A stretch of 64,000 nt of DNA, taken from assembly GCA_021209875.1 (NCBI GenBank), contig JAGYVD010000005.1, positions 3,944,001 through 4,008,000 on the forward strand. The letters are read 5' to 3'. This document shows, piece by piece, positions 22,808 to 31,926 of the stretch. Below the pieces are notes generated by a model. The model saw only the letters and a list, made by a program, of their open reading frames with translations, had not been told where the DNA came from and did no database searches. Source of the stretch: Rosellinia necatrix (Eukaryota; Ascomycota; Sordariomycetes; Xylariales; Xylariaceae). The position numbers and the translations under genes are program-made. Positions within the stretch are counted from its first letter, which is position 1, and each line of letters begins with the position of its first letter.

Positions 22808-23023
22808 TGTCAGTTTAGGAATCACGGAGTGAATAGATAGGCATGTTCTAGGCCGTAGGGGGGTTGTGGTGGTTGTATTTAGGGCTCAATAGGGTTAACA
22901 TTTGATTCCTGAACCCTCCAAGACCCAAGGGGGTCCCGAAGGTCCTTATATACACACATTTACAGTACTAGAACCACCCTAGGTGTCGGGTGGTAGCTAG
23001 CAGGGTCATTATTGGACCTGACA
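22808..23023 (-). mobile_element. Solo LTR, copy B, inserted in ankyrin gene
   Basis: Read on the minus strand it begins TGTCAGGTCCAAT and ends CCTAAACTGACA (216 bp). It is flanked on both sides by the identical 5-bp sequence cttta (22803-22807 and 23024-23028), a perfect target-site duplication. It is homologous to copy A at 13601. Loss of internal sequence and retention of one LTR is the usual result of LTR-LTR recombination. Removing the LTR and one cttta rejoins ankyrin codons (NTNLIK to ELINRGAD). Confidence 0.88.
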
Positions 23024-23239
23024 CTTTATTAGGTTTGTGTTGCCACAGCTCGCCGCAATACATATCGGGGCGGGCATTTTCGTTTGCGTGATATTATCGT
23101 CCCGTGTCGGGCCAACGTCAGCACCTAATCCCAGCAACTTTCTCGCGAGTGTGTTGTCTTGATCCCAGGCCGTCGCGGCCAGAGGTGTGATGTTGTAGGG
23201 CCACACATTACTTGTCACTAGGTCAGGATAGCGCGTCAA

Positions 23240-24231
23240 TGGTTTTGGTGCTGTATCTGTATCCCCCGGGCTCTTTCTTTAAAGGGTATGGTATTAGCTA
23301 GTATGATCTGGCAATATAACAAGGCTGCGCTTACGTCTTGGTGAAGTTGTGCTTCTGCTGCATATACGAAATGAGTTGGTTAAGAGGGCTGTTCCCAGGC
23401 ATGTAGATGTGCAATATAATTAATTGCTTTGTGTCGCTCCCAATCGCTGGGCGCCATGGCTTGGTAGGTGTAAGTACCGCGGATGGGTATTGGTTACAGC
23501 AGGAAAAGAGCGGGGACGAAAGCTGAAAGAAATGCGATCGTGCTGCCATTTGAATGATATAATTACTCGCGGACCCAAGCCCGGGTTCTCATGACAGGTC
23601 CCGTGGGGGCCAACACGAATTCCGGAGAAAAACCACTTCGGTGTTCAACACCGCTCTGTTCACTAGGGCAAATACTCAGACAGCGGCATGATTGGGCGGT
23701 GCCCAAACCAGAAGTGCAGCCCCTGGCACGGCCAAAATATGAATGCACGCCCTGACGTTGGCAAAATGCGTGTATGGCATTGCATACGCCGGACCCGCCC
23801 TCGCGTTTGTCTCGCCAACTCCTCACATGATTGGGTTAGGTCAGAACAGGAATCTTTGGCGGCAGAGTCCTCACCCCTCCGCTAGTTCCATGTCCACTCG
23901 TGGTTACGACCTGCTCAAGCCCGCCGAGGAAGCCGGCCGCCGTTATTGGGAGATGTCAAAATCGGAATCCCTCTTCGACACCGAATTTGATCCCATCCCT
24001 AGGTTGAGCCATGACCCTGAGCCATGACCCGAGTGAACGGCGACCGGGGATCCAACATGGCAAGAGAAATATTTAAATACCATGAACCTCGCCGCCGGCC
24101 TGGCAGATGAGAGATGGGTATCAAGCGGCTTATACGAACCAAAGGGCCACCCAGTTGATCAATCCCATCAATAACACATCATACCAATTCACAGTCCCGC
24201 CTAGCCCCTTCAGCCCCCCCACTATCTAGCA
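23240..24231. other. Intergenic
   Basis: No confident gene. A short plus-strand ORF at 23890-24027 has coding-like codon use over about 37 codons but no start context, domain or splice partner I could defend. A TATA-like ATATTTAAATA at about 24070 precedes the small basic-protein gene. Confidence 0.45.
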
Positions 24232-24571
24232 ATGGACAGCACGGGTTCGTGTCTTTCTCTGCCACGGGCACCGCTGATTCCGGTATCTGACCTGGAGATA
24301 TATAGCCAGTACTTCTCAAAGTACCAACGCCCCACGAGACGTGCCGAAATCCAAGCGCATGTCCAAGAAGTCCAAGGTTGCCGCTCGCAAGAAAGCCAAG
24401 CGACAGCAGGAAGCCGATATGGCCGGTGTCGGGTCCCAGTTTTGGCCGTACGTACGAGGCCGCTCATGCTTTGTAGACCGGTGCTGATGTCACCGACCCC
24501 CTAGAGCCGACGAGGCAGCGCAGGCCTCCGAGCCCAGGGACTATCCGCAGGACTTAACGGTCGAGGAATAA
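24232..24571 (+). CDS. Small lysine/arginine-rich protein (73 aa), three exons
   Basis: Model: join(24232..24244,24306..24447,24505..24571). The start ATG 24232 follows a C-rich leader. Intron 1 (61 nt) has GTTCGT, candidate branches GCTGAT/TCTGAC and acceptor ATAG; intron 2 (57 nt) has GTACGT, branch GCTGATG and acceptor CTAG. Phases agree. The product has a Ser/Thr-rich N terminus, a strongly basic centre (KSKRMSKKSKVAARKKAKR) that looks like a bipartite nuclear localisation signal, and an acidic tail ending LTVEE. I do not recognise the family. It may be a nuclear or ribosome-associated small protein. No single frame is open across it, so it is easily missed by ORF finders. Confidence 0.55.
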
Positions 24572-24701
24572 TCCGCCTGGAGAACCATCTAGATAGATTT
24601 CTCGTCAACATGAGGCTGTGGTGGTTTCTTCTTGAGATGCCGCTGAGCGGATTTCGGGAGGTAGTAGCGAATGAGTCGCAAAGGGGGTGAGAATGTCAGA
24701 A

Positions 24702-24730
24702 GGATGGGGTGCGGATGGGGTGCGGATGGG
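24702..24730. repeat. 11-bp tandem repeat
   Basis: The unit ggatggggtgc is repeated two full times plus seven bases, just beyond the putative 3' end of the minus-strand gene that follows. Confidence 0.7.
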
Positions 24731-24731
24731 T

Positions 24732-25936
24732 TCACCTAATGCCGTCCAATATCTGGTCTAAGCTATTGCAATCCACATCAACAACAGATACCGGCGCTGG
24801 TGGGACCCATTGTGTAATATCGGTGTAGACTTACTCGGTGGGATATAGACAGACATGCTCGGAATAAGAATCTTGAGGAAAAGCACACTCTTTTTGTGAG
24901 CAAACGGTTAAAAAAAAAAACTCACGGTTGGCTGGCCCCTGCAGTGGCGTTAGGCAGCATCGATAGCGAGACGGGCCGAAACATGACATTGGAGCCAATG
25001 CCGGGACTGGTGGTTTGGCTTGAGCCCATGTCAGGGTAGGGGTTGTGACCCGCGCCAAGGTCGTAACCAGCGGCCACATTCTGGCCCTTGAGGCCCGATT
25101 GGTTTGGGAAGCTAGAGTCGAGAGATTCCCAAATGGGGGTCGCAGGCGCATCGAAGTCGCTATCGAGATTGAAGTCATGGCCAAAGCGTTGGTCTTGGAC
25201 CGTGTGAGGGTTGAGGTCGTTGCGTGCATTGGGGTTGTACGCTGCGATCCAGTCCTTGTTGGTAGGGCCCGGCTCGTCGTGAAAGGGAGGACCGTAACCA
25301 GCGGACGCGTCCTAGCAAAGCTGTTGTCGTAGAGCGGCAGGGCGGCCGGGTGTGTGTAGTTTAGCTCTAGCGGAGACGAACGGGCTGTAAGCGTGCGGTT
25401 GTAGTAGTGTGCAGTACTGTCGGAGCAGCGGCGGCGAGAGAGGGGGGACATCGAGTATTTCTCTCGCACAGAGGATGGAGCGGGAGACCTTGAAGCGGCG
25501 AACTCGAGGTACTTGCAAATAGGGCGTAGATACTTCGCGGATGGTGCATTGCTCAACCGCACTACTGGTGTTTGATTAGGACGCCGCCACCGCACACCCT
25601 ATTTTGCACTGAATGAATAGGCGGCGACGAGACTCTGATATTTGAGAATGACGTGAAAAAGGGGTTGCCCTTGGGCTGGTCACCTGATGGAACGTGGTTG
25701 GACCGAGTGATCGCGTAGATGGTAAATCTAATGTATACGCGATACTCACGCAACAAGGGCAACACAGCCTGCCTGAAAGCGAGGGCATCCATACCAGAAT
25801 GTGTCGCCACAATCTTGCGGTCTTCAAGGGCTCCCTTTCCAAAGCGATTAGTAGTATTGGTATGGGACTCGATGTTGTATAACCAATTCGCATTATGAAT
25901 GACCGAGCCACATTGCCTGCCGGAATGAACATACGC
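24732..25936 (-). CDS. Unresolved multi-exon gene of unknown function
   Basis: Three blocks have convincing coding character, but the full splice pattern could not be closed. Exon A (25750..25936) follows a CTAG acceptor and encodes NANWLYNIESHTNTTNRFGK, ending at a GTGAGT donor with a 66-nt intron (25684-25749). A central block (about 24926-25318) after a TTTGCTAG acceptor encodes an Asp/Pro/Ser/Asn-rich region (for example FGHDFNLDSDFDAPATPIWE) and ends CAACC before a GTGAGT donor at 24925. A short C-terminal exon would end at TGA 24732-24734 (LDQILDGIR). The segment 25319-25609 between these is open in two frames and ambiguous. No family is recognised; the low-complexity acidic region would suit a regulatory protein. 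The 5' end is missing. Confidence 0.4.
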
Positions 25937-26080
25937 CTAGCCTGTCCGTCTAGCGATCTCTAAGGGCAATACACGATTGGTCGAGAAAGGCCCCAGCCTT
26001 TGATCGGCCAGCTGAGGTATAATACAAAAAGTCATGCCTAGGTATATGTACAGATTGGTCATACATCCACCTGCCGGCTT

Positions 26081-29000
26081 TTACCGTCTGTTGCGGACTA
26101 GGGCCTGTTCTGAGTCGGATGCTTCGGGGACGACCTCGAAGCCCATGCCCTTCCTCTTCTTGCGCGCTTTGCTATCGCCGTATCGTTCGTCAAACTTCCG
26201 GATGGCCGTCAACGTCGCCATGTCCTCCGAAACACTAGCACCAATCTCCTTGAGAGCCTTGTCAAAGTGTCGGCTATTGAGCACCCGCTTCTCCGCCCAT
26301 TTGTACGGCTCCGGGCCCCCGTGTTTTTCGGATGCCTCCAGCTCTTCCTTCACGGCCGCCATGGCCGCTGCTACACACATGTTCTTCAGGTCGGAGCCGG
26401 AATAGAGTGGGGTACGCTTGGCAATGTCCTCGATAGATACCGTCTCATCCACTGCCTCGTCTTTGAGGTGGATCTTCAGGATGGCCGCTCTGTCTGCCTC
26501 GAGGGGTAAGTCAATTAACAACTTGCGGGGTAGACGTCGGAGGACCGCTTCGTCGAGATCAAACGGCCGATTCGTAGCGACCATGATAAAAGCCTTCATC
26601 TTATCCATGCCATCCCACTCGCGGAGAAACTGATTAATCGTTTCTCTCCGAGCACCGTTCTGATGCCCGCTCCGGGCCCCGAGCAAGGCGTCAGCCTCGT
26701 CGATGAAGATGACCATCGGCTCTTTCTTTTTCGCGAGCCTGAAAAGAGCACGCACGTTCTTCTCGCTCTCGCCAACGTACATATTGTTGATGGAAGCTCC
26801 ACTAATCTCAATCATATTGGCGCCGCTCTCTTTAGCGACCGCCTTCGCTAATAACGTTTTCCCGGTGCCGGGCGGGCCGTACAAGAGACAACCCGGAATC
26901 CTATCGCTTGCGAGAACTCCGTACGAGAAAGCCTCGGGTCGGACGAGCGACAGGGTCGTGAGCATCTTGATGGATTCAATTGTCTCCGGAGGTGCATGTA
27001 TATCCTTGAATGTTGTGCGCATATCTTGTGCGTTCACCATGCCAGACATTAGCTTATCTTCGTGGTTTTCCGCGTAGGGATCCATATTCCGCGTCCTCGT
27101 GAGCATATCTCCTTTCAGACCCCGTTTGAAGTTGATGGAGGCCTTTGACCTCGCCGCCGCACCCTCTCTAGCTTCATCGACTGCTGACGTTTTGGCCACT
27201 GCTTTTTCGAAACACTCGAGACTAAATAATTCGACAATGCCTGTGGAGCTTAGGCCGATCATTGTAGTTGCGATTCGATATATCTCGGCCATTGATAGAA
27301 CACTGTCGCAATATTTCGCAACTTGCTCCGACAAGGGTAATCTAAGGCCTGGACTAGCATATTTGTCCAGACCCAATGTTCCCTTTGAGTGCGTCGATGT
27401 AGGGTCACTAGACTCTGTCATCGACCATAACATCCTGACGATATTCTCGTCGTTCTCACAGAGATAGTCTTGCTTCTCCCACGAAGCCAAGGTGGACTTG
27501 CAGTACACGCGGACCTTCGCATCGGGAGAATAACGTTTGCTTAGATGAATAACTCGCTCACCCATTTCCAGGGCCCTTAGTGCCGTTTCGTAGGACCTCG
27601 GCGCACCGCTGGTTGAACAGGAGCCTACAAGGGCTACCTTGCGGCCGGACAACCATAGTTGATCCACGTCTTTCCGTATCTTGCTTAGGATCGTGGCACC
27701 GGTTTCGTCCATGTTCAAGGCGTTGAAATCGTTTATATGGATAATGAGGGGTCTCTGCTCGGTGGTGTCGGCATCCGCCGAATGGATGAGCTCATCTAGG
27801 GCCGCGTTGACCTTCATATCCTCCCATAGCTCATCGCTTTTCCCACGAGTGATATTGCCCAGTAGAAAGTCATCCATGGATATCGATTGCCGTTTCGTGT
27901 CTTTCTGTGTCTCGTCGTGTAGCGTTACGGTCATTGGCAAGTCATGGGATCCATCCTCCTCCTCCTCTTCCTCGACACTGGGGCGCGGTTTGAGCCGCCC
28001 ACAGTTCTCTGCTGCTCTGTAGCCAATGAGGGAAATGTCTCCCGGAGCCCTAGTGATATCCTGGCCAACGTAGCGCCCGACTATATAGGCAATGTCGTGA
28101 GCCCGTAAATGCAAAACATCAGCTCCTAATTGTTCGGCAACGTGTTGTAAGGTCTCCCGGGCGGCCGAAAACCCCGAACAGTCCGGTAAATTGATGATGG
28201 TGGCAGGCCTGCGGAGGTTTGCGGGTCTACTATTCTCAGGTGCCCGAATAAAGAAATCGGCCCTGAGAGCGGTGGTGATCTCGTCGATAATACAAGGTTC
28301 GAACAAGGCAGCTTTTGTCAACGGGACCGCCCCGTCCTCTATTACGTGGCGAAGCAGTAGTTTGATGAATGGCAACTGAAACACGACCGGACGATTCTCG
28401 GTATGATGATATTTGAGAAGTGTCGTCACCCAATCTAGCGACCTCAGCGGTGGCGTTGACTCGAGTATTTTGGCGTACGCGTCGTTTCCATATTGCTCCT
28501 TGACTTGATGTAAAATAGTCCAATAAGCCGAGGCGCTTATCATATCCATTCTTTTCATGATAGGGTCGATGTCTCCGTGTGAATTCAGGGCATCGACGGC
28601 TTCCTTGACGGCCTCGTCAGACCAGGCGGCGACCCTAAACAAGGCGTCGCTGCGCAACTCGAAGGACCACGGCGTGCCGGGATGTACGTCTTCGCTCGCG
28701 CCATTCTGCCTCTGCTCCGTCGAGCCCACCTCGAACAATGTCTTTACCTTACCATGGCGGGTTAGGGCCAGGCCGAGGAAAGACTCGGGTATCTGGACAG
28801 GGGGCAGGTCAGACTTCCGATTTCGCAATGCTCGTGATCTCAGCCCGCCTGTCGGCCTTCTGCGACCTTGGCTCTCCCCATTTGTCGCCGCCGGGGTCTC
28901 GCCGAGGGAATTCTCGCTCGGGTTCGCGGTCTCGGTCTCTCCACTGCTGGCCTCGGCGCTGGCCCCGGTGCTGGCCCCGGCTTGGGTGTCGGGCTTACCC

Positions 29001-29146
29001 CCGTCGTCTCGCGGCGCGCTGCCGCCGTCGTCGGGGCCACGGTGGGGGGCGGAGGAATGAAAAGGCCGTGCTGTTCGAATCGCCAGACGTCCCTGGCGGG
29101 AGGTTCGTGCCGCTGACTGGAAGGCACGAAGCCATTGGTTACTCAT
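26081..29146 (-). CDS. Large mitochondrial AAA ATPase, MSP1/ATAD1-like
   Basis: Single exon. The start at 29146 (MSNQWLRAFQSAARTSRQGR) was preferred over an upstream in-frame start at 29239 because it begins a textbook mitochondrial presequence: Arg/Ser/Ala-rich, no acids, then FHSSAP. This gives 1021 aa. Near the C terminus is a canonical AAA module: YGPPGTGKTLLAKA (about residue 757), Walker B VIFIDEADAL (about 810), second region of homology ATNRPFDLDEAVLRRL and arginine finger R(R)LPRK. It resembles Msp1/ATAD1-type ATPases that extract or remodel membrane proteins, but with a roughly 700-residue N-terminal extension. That extension holds a degenerate AAA-like core (LPDCSGFSAARETLQH, then PLIIHINDFNAL and KVALVGSCST) without a P-loop. 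Location: mitochondrion, matrix or inner membrane, by inference. Confidence 0.9.
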   Translation of the reverse strand: MSNQWLRAFQSAARTSRQGRLAIRTARPFHSSAPHRGPDDGGSAPRDDGGKPDTQAGASTGASAEASSGETETANPSENSLGETPAATNGESQGRRRPTGGLRSRALRNRKSDLPPVQIPESFLGLALTRHGKVKTLFEVGSTEQRQNGASEDVHPGTPWSFELRSDALFRVAAWSDEAVKEAVDALNSHGDIDPIMKRMDMISASAYWTILHQVKEQYGNDAYAKILESTPPLRSLDWVTTLLKYHHTENRPVVFQLPFIKLLLRHVIEDGAVPLTKAALFEPCIIDEITTALRADFFIRAPENSRPANLRRPATIINLPDCSGFSAARETLQHVAEQLGADVLHLRAHDIAYIVGRYVGQDITRAPGDISLIGYRAAENCGRLKPRPSVEEEEEEDGSHDLPMTVTLHDETQKDTKRQSISMDDFLLGNITRGKSDELWEDMKVNAALDELIHSADADTTEQRPLIIHINDFNALNMDETGATILSKIRKDVDQLWLSGRKVALVGSCSTSGAPRSYETALRALEMGERVIHLSKRYSPDAKVRVYCKSTLASWEKQDYLCENDENIVRMLWSMTESSDPTSTHSKGTLGLDKYASPGLRLPLSEQVAKYCDSVLSMAEIYRIATTMIGLSSTGIVELFSLECFEKAVAKTSAVDEAREGAAARSKASINFKRGLKGDMLTRTRNMDPYAENHEDKLMSGMVNAQDMRTTFKDIHAPPETIESIKMLTTLSLVRPEAFSYGVLASDRIPGCLLYGPPGTGKTLLAKAVAKESGANMIEISGASINNMYVGESEKNVRALFRLAKKKEPMVIFIDEADALLGARSGHQNGARRETINQFLREWDGMDKMKAFIMVATNRPFDLDEAVLRRLPRKLLIDLPLEADRAAILKIHLKDEAVDETVSIEDIAKRTPLYSGSDLKNMCVAAAMAAVKEELEASEKHGGPEPYKWAEKRVLNSRHFDKALKEIGASVSEDMATLTAIRKFDERYGDSKARKKRKGMGFEVVPEASDSEQALVRNRR

Positions 29147-29950
29147 TCGGGGGGTTGGTGCTCGAATGGAGCGTCCGACGGCATCGCTTTGCGAGAAGTG
29201 GCCAAACTGAGAAGCGTCCAGTGATGAATAATTAAGCATCTTTACTGCACCCTTGTTCCACCTTCCGTTTTCTAAAGCCCCTTCGCTTGGTCTAAGCGTC
29301 CTGTGTGCTCCACCCAGCAGCAGTAAACGTCACTAACCCCTCCAACCAGCCACCTGTATTTTCAACAGTTCAATTTTAATTATTTAAGATGTAATTAATT
29401 GATAATGAAATGAATAGTAAAAATTATACGTCATATATTAAGCGTTTGGCTTTTAAATAATATAAATTTAATCATATAACTAGTTAACGTATTAGTTATA
29501 CATAACAAGGATATATTGGGGTCCTGTATTGTGATCTAGTGAAAAAGGCGTATTACAGGTAGATAGATTGGTAGGTCGGAATTAACTGGCCTGGACTTCC
29601 AGTTAGATTAACTGGTTCGGACTGGTTAAATTACTTGTATTCAACTGGCTTGGTTAGTAGATTTTTTTTTTTTTTTTAAATAAATTAACTAGCTATTAAA
29701 TGTCAACAAGTTATATGGTTACAATGTTAAATAATCAGGTCTTTTATATACAGGTCTAACTATGAACTAGTTGTTAAAAGTTGAATAGCTGTAGTTACAG
29801 CTAAATATTAAATCAACCAGTTGGTCGACTTGCTGTTAAATTTTTTAACTTGTTAATTAGTGGTAGGCATCAAGATGTTAGAGAGAGATGAAGATTCAAT
29901 TTTGCTATCTGTCTCTTAAACTAACTAATATACATCCGAGTCTCAAGACG

Positions 29951-30003
29951 CCTTCCTAAAGGAAGGCTTCCCAAAGGAAAGCTTCCCAAAGGAAGGCTTC
30001 TCA
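29951..30003. repeat. Imperfect tandem repeat
   Basis: Three adjacent copies of approximately cctaaaggaaggcttc / ccaaaggaaagcttc / ccaaaggaaggcttc, differing at one or two bases. Confidence 0.65.
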
Positions 30004-30019
30004 AATGATGGCTTCATAA

Positions 30020-30070
30020 GCTGCTACCTCCTTGTAACTAGGCGTCACTCTAAACATCCTTAATATGACA
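30020..30070 (+). mobile_element. LTR 3'-end fragment, copy C
   Basis: The stretch from ctgctacctcc to aatatgaca matches the last 50 bp of copy A (ctgctacctca ... aacatgaca) with most differences being G-to-A or C-to-T. The 5' limit is unclear (a TGTTAG at 29876 is a candidate) and no target duplication was found. Confidence 0.5.
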
Positions 30071-30121
30071 GAGCCCTTGCAACGTTCCTACTTTCTTCTT
30101 GAATTGACTGGATCACATAAA

Positions 30122-31926
30122 TTATAAAAATGGGCAGCGGCCATCGTAAGCATTACCCAACGCCAAATTTGCTCCAGTCTGGTTTTGATACGCCGTCCGG
30201 ATCAAGGTTTCCTTTGTCGGTTCGTACAATGGCCATCCGTCTGCGTAGGTTAGCAGGCCCCGCGTCGTGTCTTTGGCAAAGGCAGCCCAAGCCCCACGCA
30301 TGTAGTCACCTATGGCATCCTCTTCTAGCGTGCTGGATAGAGGGTCTTGAGGTACAGTGCCGAAAAGAGGGGGGAGCTACGAGCTTTCAGTTTCCGACTC
30401 ACATCATATGCATGTCTTATAAGATAGTGGGGGAATACGTACATCAGCGGTATGATACGCTCCGCTTGGGGGATCCGTCGAGATGGCGAGGTTCGGGAAA
30501 TCGCCAAAGTAACGATATCTCCAGGACGGAAAGCCATTGGCCATTATCTGGGATAGCCTGTCTGCGTCCGCACAAGTGTAGGACCGGTCGTTGAAATCTT
30601 GCCAATAAGCATCGGTCTGGTTCTGATATATCTGGAAAAGGCCCGCCTCGTTGTGGGTATTACCAATCAGATAACCCGCGCTTGCAGAACGGCGAGAGCT
30701 ATTGTCCTCGAAGACGAGGATGTCATCGACCGTGGGGCCGAACTGAGCAGCGGTCGCAGGCCCGGCCTGAGGGCCAAAGCCGACCACAATCTCTTCGGCG
30801 GCCTTTTCTCTCATGCACGCCGTGACGGCATCTGGGTCTGTTATGCCAGACCCACAACCTATCGTCGCAGATACGTTGTTCCAAGTCGAAGCCGTCGACT
30901 CTCTGCTCCGTGCCGGAAAGCCGTTAACAGTCGCGCTCATCAAGACGAAACCATTCGCGATTGGATCTGAGGCGTAGGCGTATGAATAGAAATCTGTCAG
31001 CCCGGCCCCGGCAGACTGTCCAAAAATGGTGATACGATCGACATCGCCACCAAAATTGGCTGCGTTGTTACGGATCCACTCCATAGCCAGCCTCATATCG
31101 AGCAACCCTAGATTTGCGGTCGTAGCTGGGTTGCCAGGGAAGCCAAAAATATTAAGGCGATAACTTGACTAAAAGTAAGCGATATGTTTTCTTCGGGTAT
31201 TTAGAAATACTTACTTGAGCGATATGAGAACGACATCGGTCTGGTCGGCAAAGAATTTCCCATTATAAGTAGGATCCCTAGTGCTGCCTGAAAAGAGAAG
31301 TTAGTAGAGCAAAGTAAGAGCTGTTGCTATTTTCTTTTTAAAAAAAAAAAAAGCCGCTGCAGTGGTTTTGCTTACCACTAGAATAGGCGCCGCCATGAAC
31401 CCACACGAGAATGGCCTTCTTCTTGTCTCCTGTTTGAGGTTTCGTCCAAACATTAAGCGTTAGGCAGTCCTCACTTTCCGGCCCAGGTGGCGTGATGCTA
31501 GCGGATTGCATGCAGGCGAACCCCTAAAGTAAAAAAAAAAAAGATGTTCAGTGAATAAGAAAAGGAACCCAAAGACGGCCATGGCAGAGCAGGGCAACTT
31601 ATGAGAATGAAAAATAGCCGGCAAACACAGGGGGATGGGCTTACGAAGTCTGTGCCATTGATAGCGGAGGATCCATTGTACGGAATAGGAGGCTCGAATC
31701 GCAAGTTTCCTATAGGCGGCACAGCATACGGGATGCCCAGGTACTCAGAAACCTCGACAGCCCCTGGTGCTGCATGGCCGTTGACGCTCCCACTGGTGGT
31801 TCCCACGATTTGGCCCACAACCCACGTATCATTACTTCCCCGGCTACGCGGAGGAGCCGCTTCAACGAGAGTTGACAGGACAGTGATAGCCCGTAGGAAT
31901 TGGCTGAGAGTAGCTGGGCTCTTCAT
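30122..31926 (-). CDS. Secreted type-B carboxylesterase/lipase
   Basis: Model: complement(join(30122..30376,30443..31163,31215..31287,31376..31523,31645..31926)), 492 aa; all phases agree. Residues 1 to about 23 form a signal peptide ending TLVEA. The fold signatures of the esterase/lipase/cholinesterase family are present: YLGIPYAVPPIGNLRF, SEDCLTLNVW, the oxyanion-hole HGGAYSSG, nucleophile elbow FGQSAGAGL (Ser about 218), THNEAGLF and a C-terminal His in GAYHTAD (about 404) before LPPLFGTVP. It hydrolyses carboxylic esters outside the cell; the substrate is not predictable. Several N-glycosylation sites occur (NGSS, NGT, NQT). The intron at 31164-31214 uses a CAAG acceptor rather than the nearer TTTTAG; only this choice gives SLNYRLNIFGF. 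Confidence 0.92.

Larger units (their letters stand above)
21334..23239 (-). pseudogene. Ankyrin-repeat gene, disrupted
   Basis: Ankyrin units are recognisable in one minus-strand reading frame (for example NPLHLAMDGNKMEIVRLLLDEGAD, LPVAVQGGNLDIIRLLLD and TALHVAIC), but the gene is broken in five ways. A 216-bp solo LTR sits at 22808-23023. A 14-bp tandem duplication lies at about 22772-22799. In-frame TGA codons occur at 22267-22269, 22630-22632 and 22720-22722. Counting the LTR plus one target duplication (221 bp) and the 14-bp repeat as insertions, the 5' and 3' parts fall back into the same frame (417 nt apart, a multiple of three). The 5' end is not resolved and probably lies beyond 23239. 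Intact fungal relatives are cytosolic scaffold proteins, often the C termini of NACHT proteins. No function is expected now. Confidence 0.8.
29240..30121. other. AT-rich repeat relic
   Basis: Roughly 29340-29950 is strikingly A/T-rich with recurring TTAATT, AACTGG and GTTAAA strings and no ORF, in contrast to the GC-rich gene beside it. It looks like old repeat DNA degraded by C-to-T mutation. A T15 run lies near 29663. The block 29951-30003 contains three imperfect copies of a unit like aaaggaaggcttccc, and 30020-30070 resembles the end of the LTR family seen at 13.6 and 22.8 kb. Confidence 0.6.
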
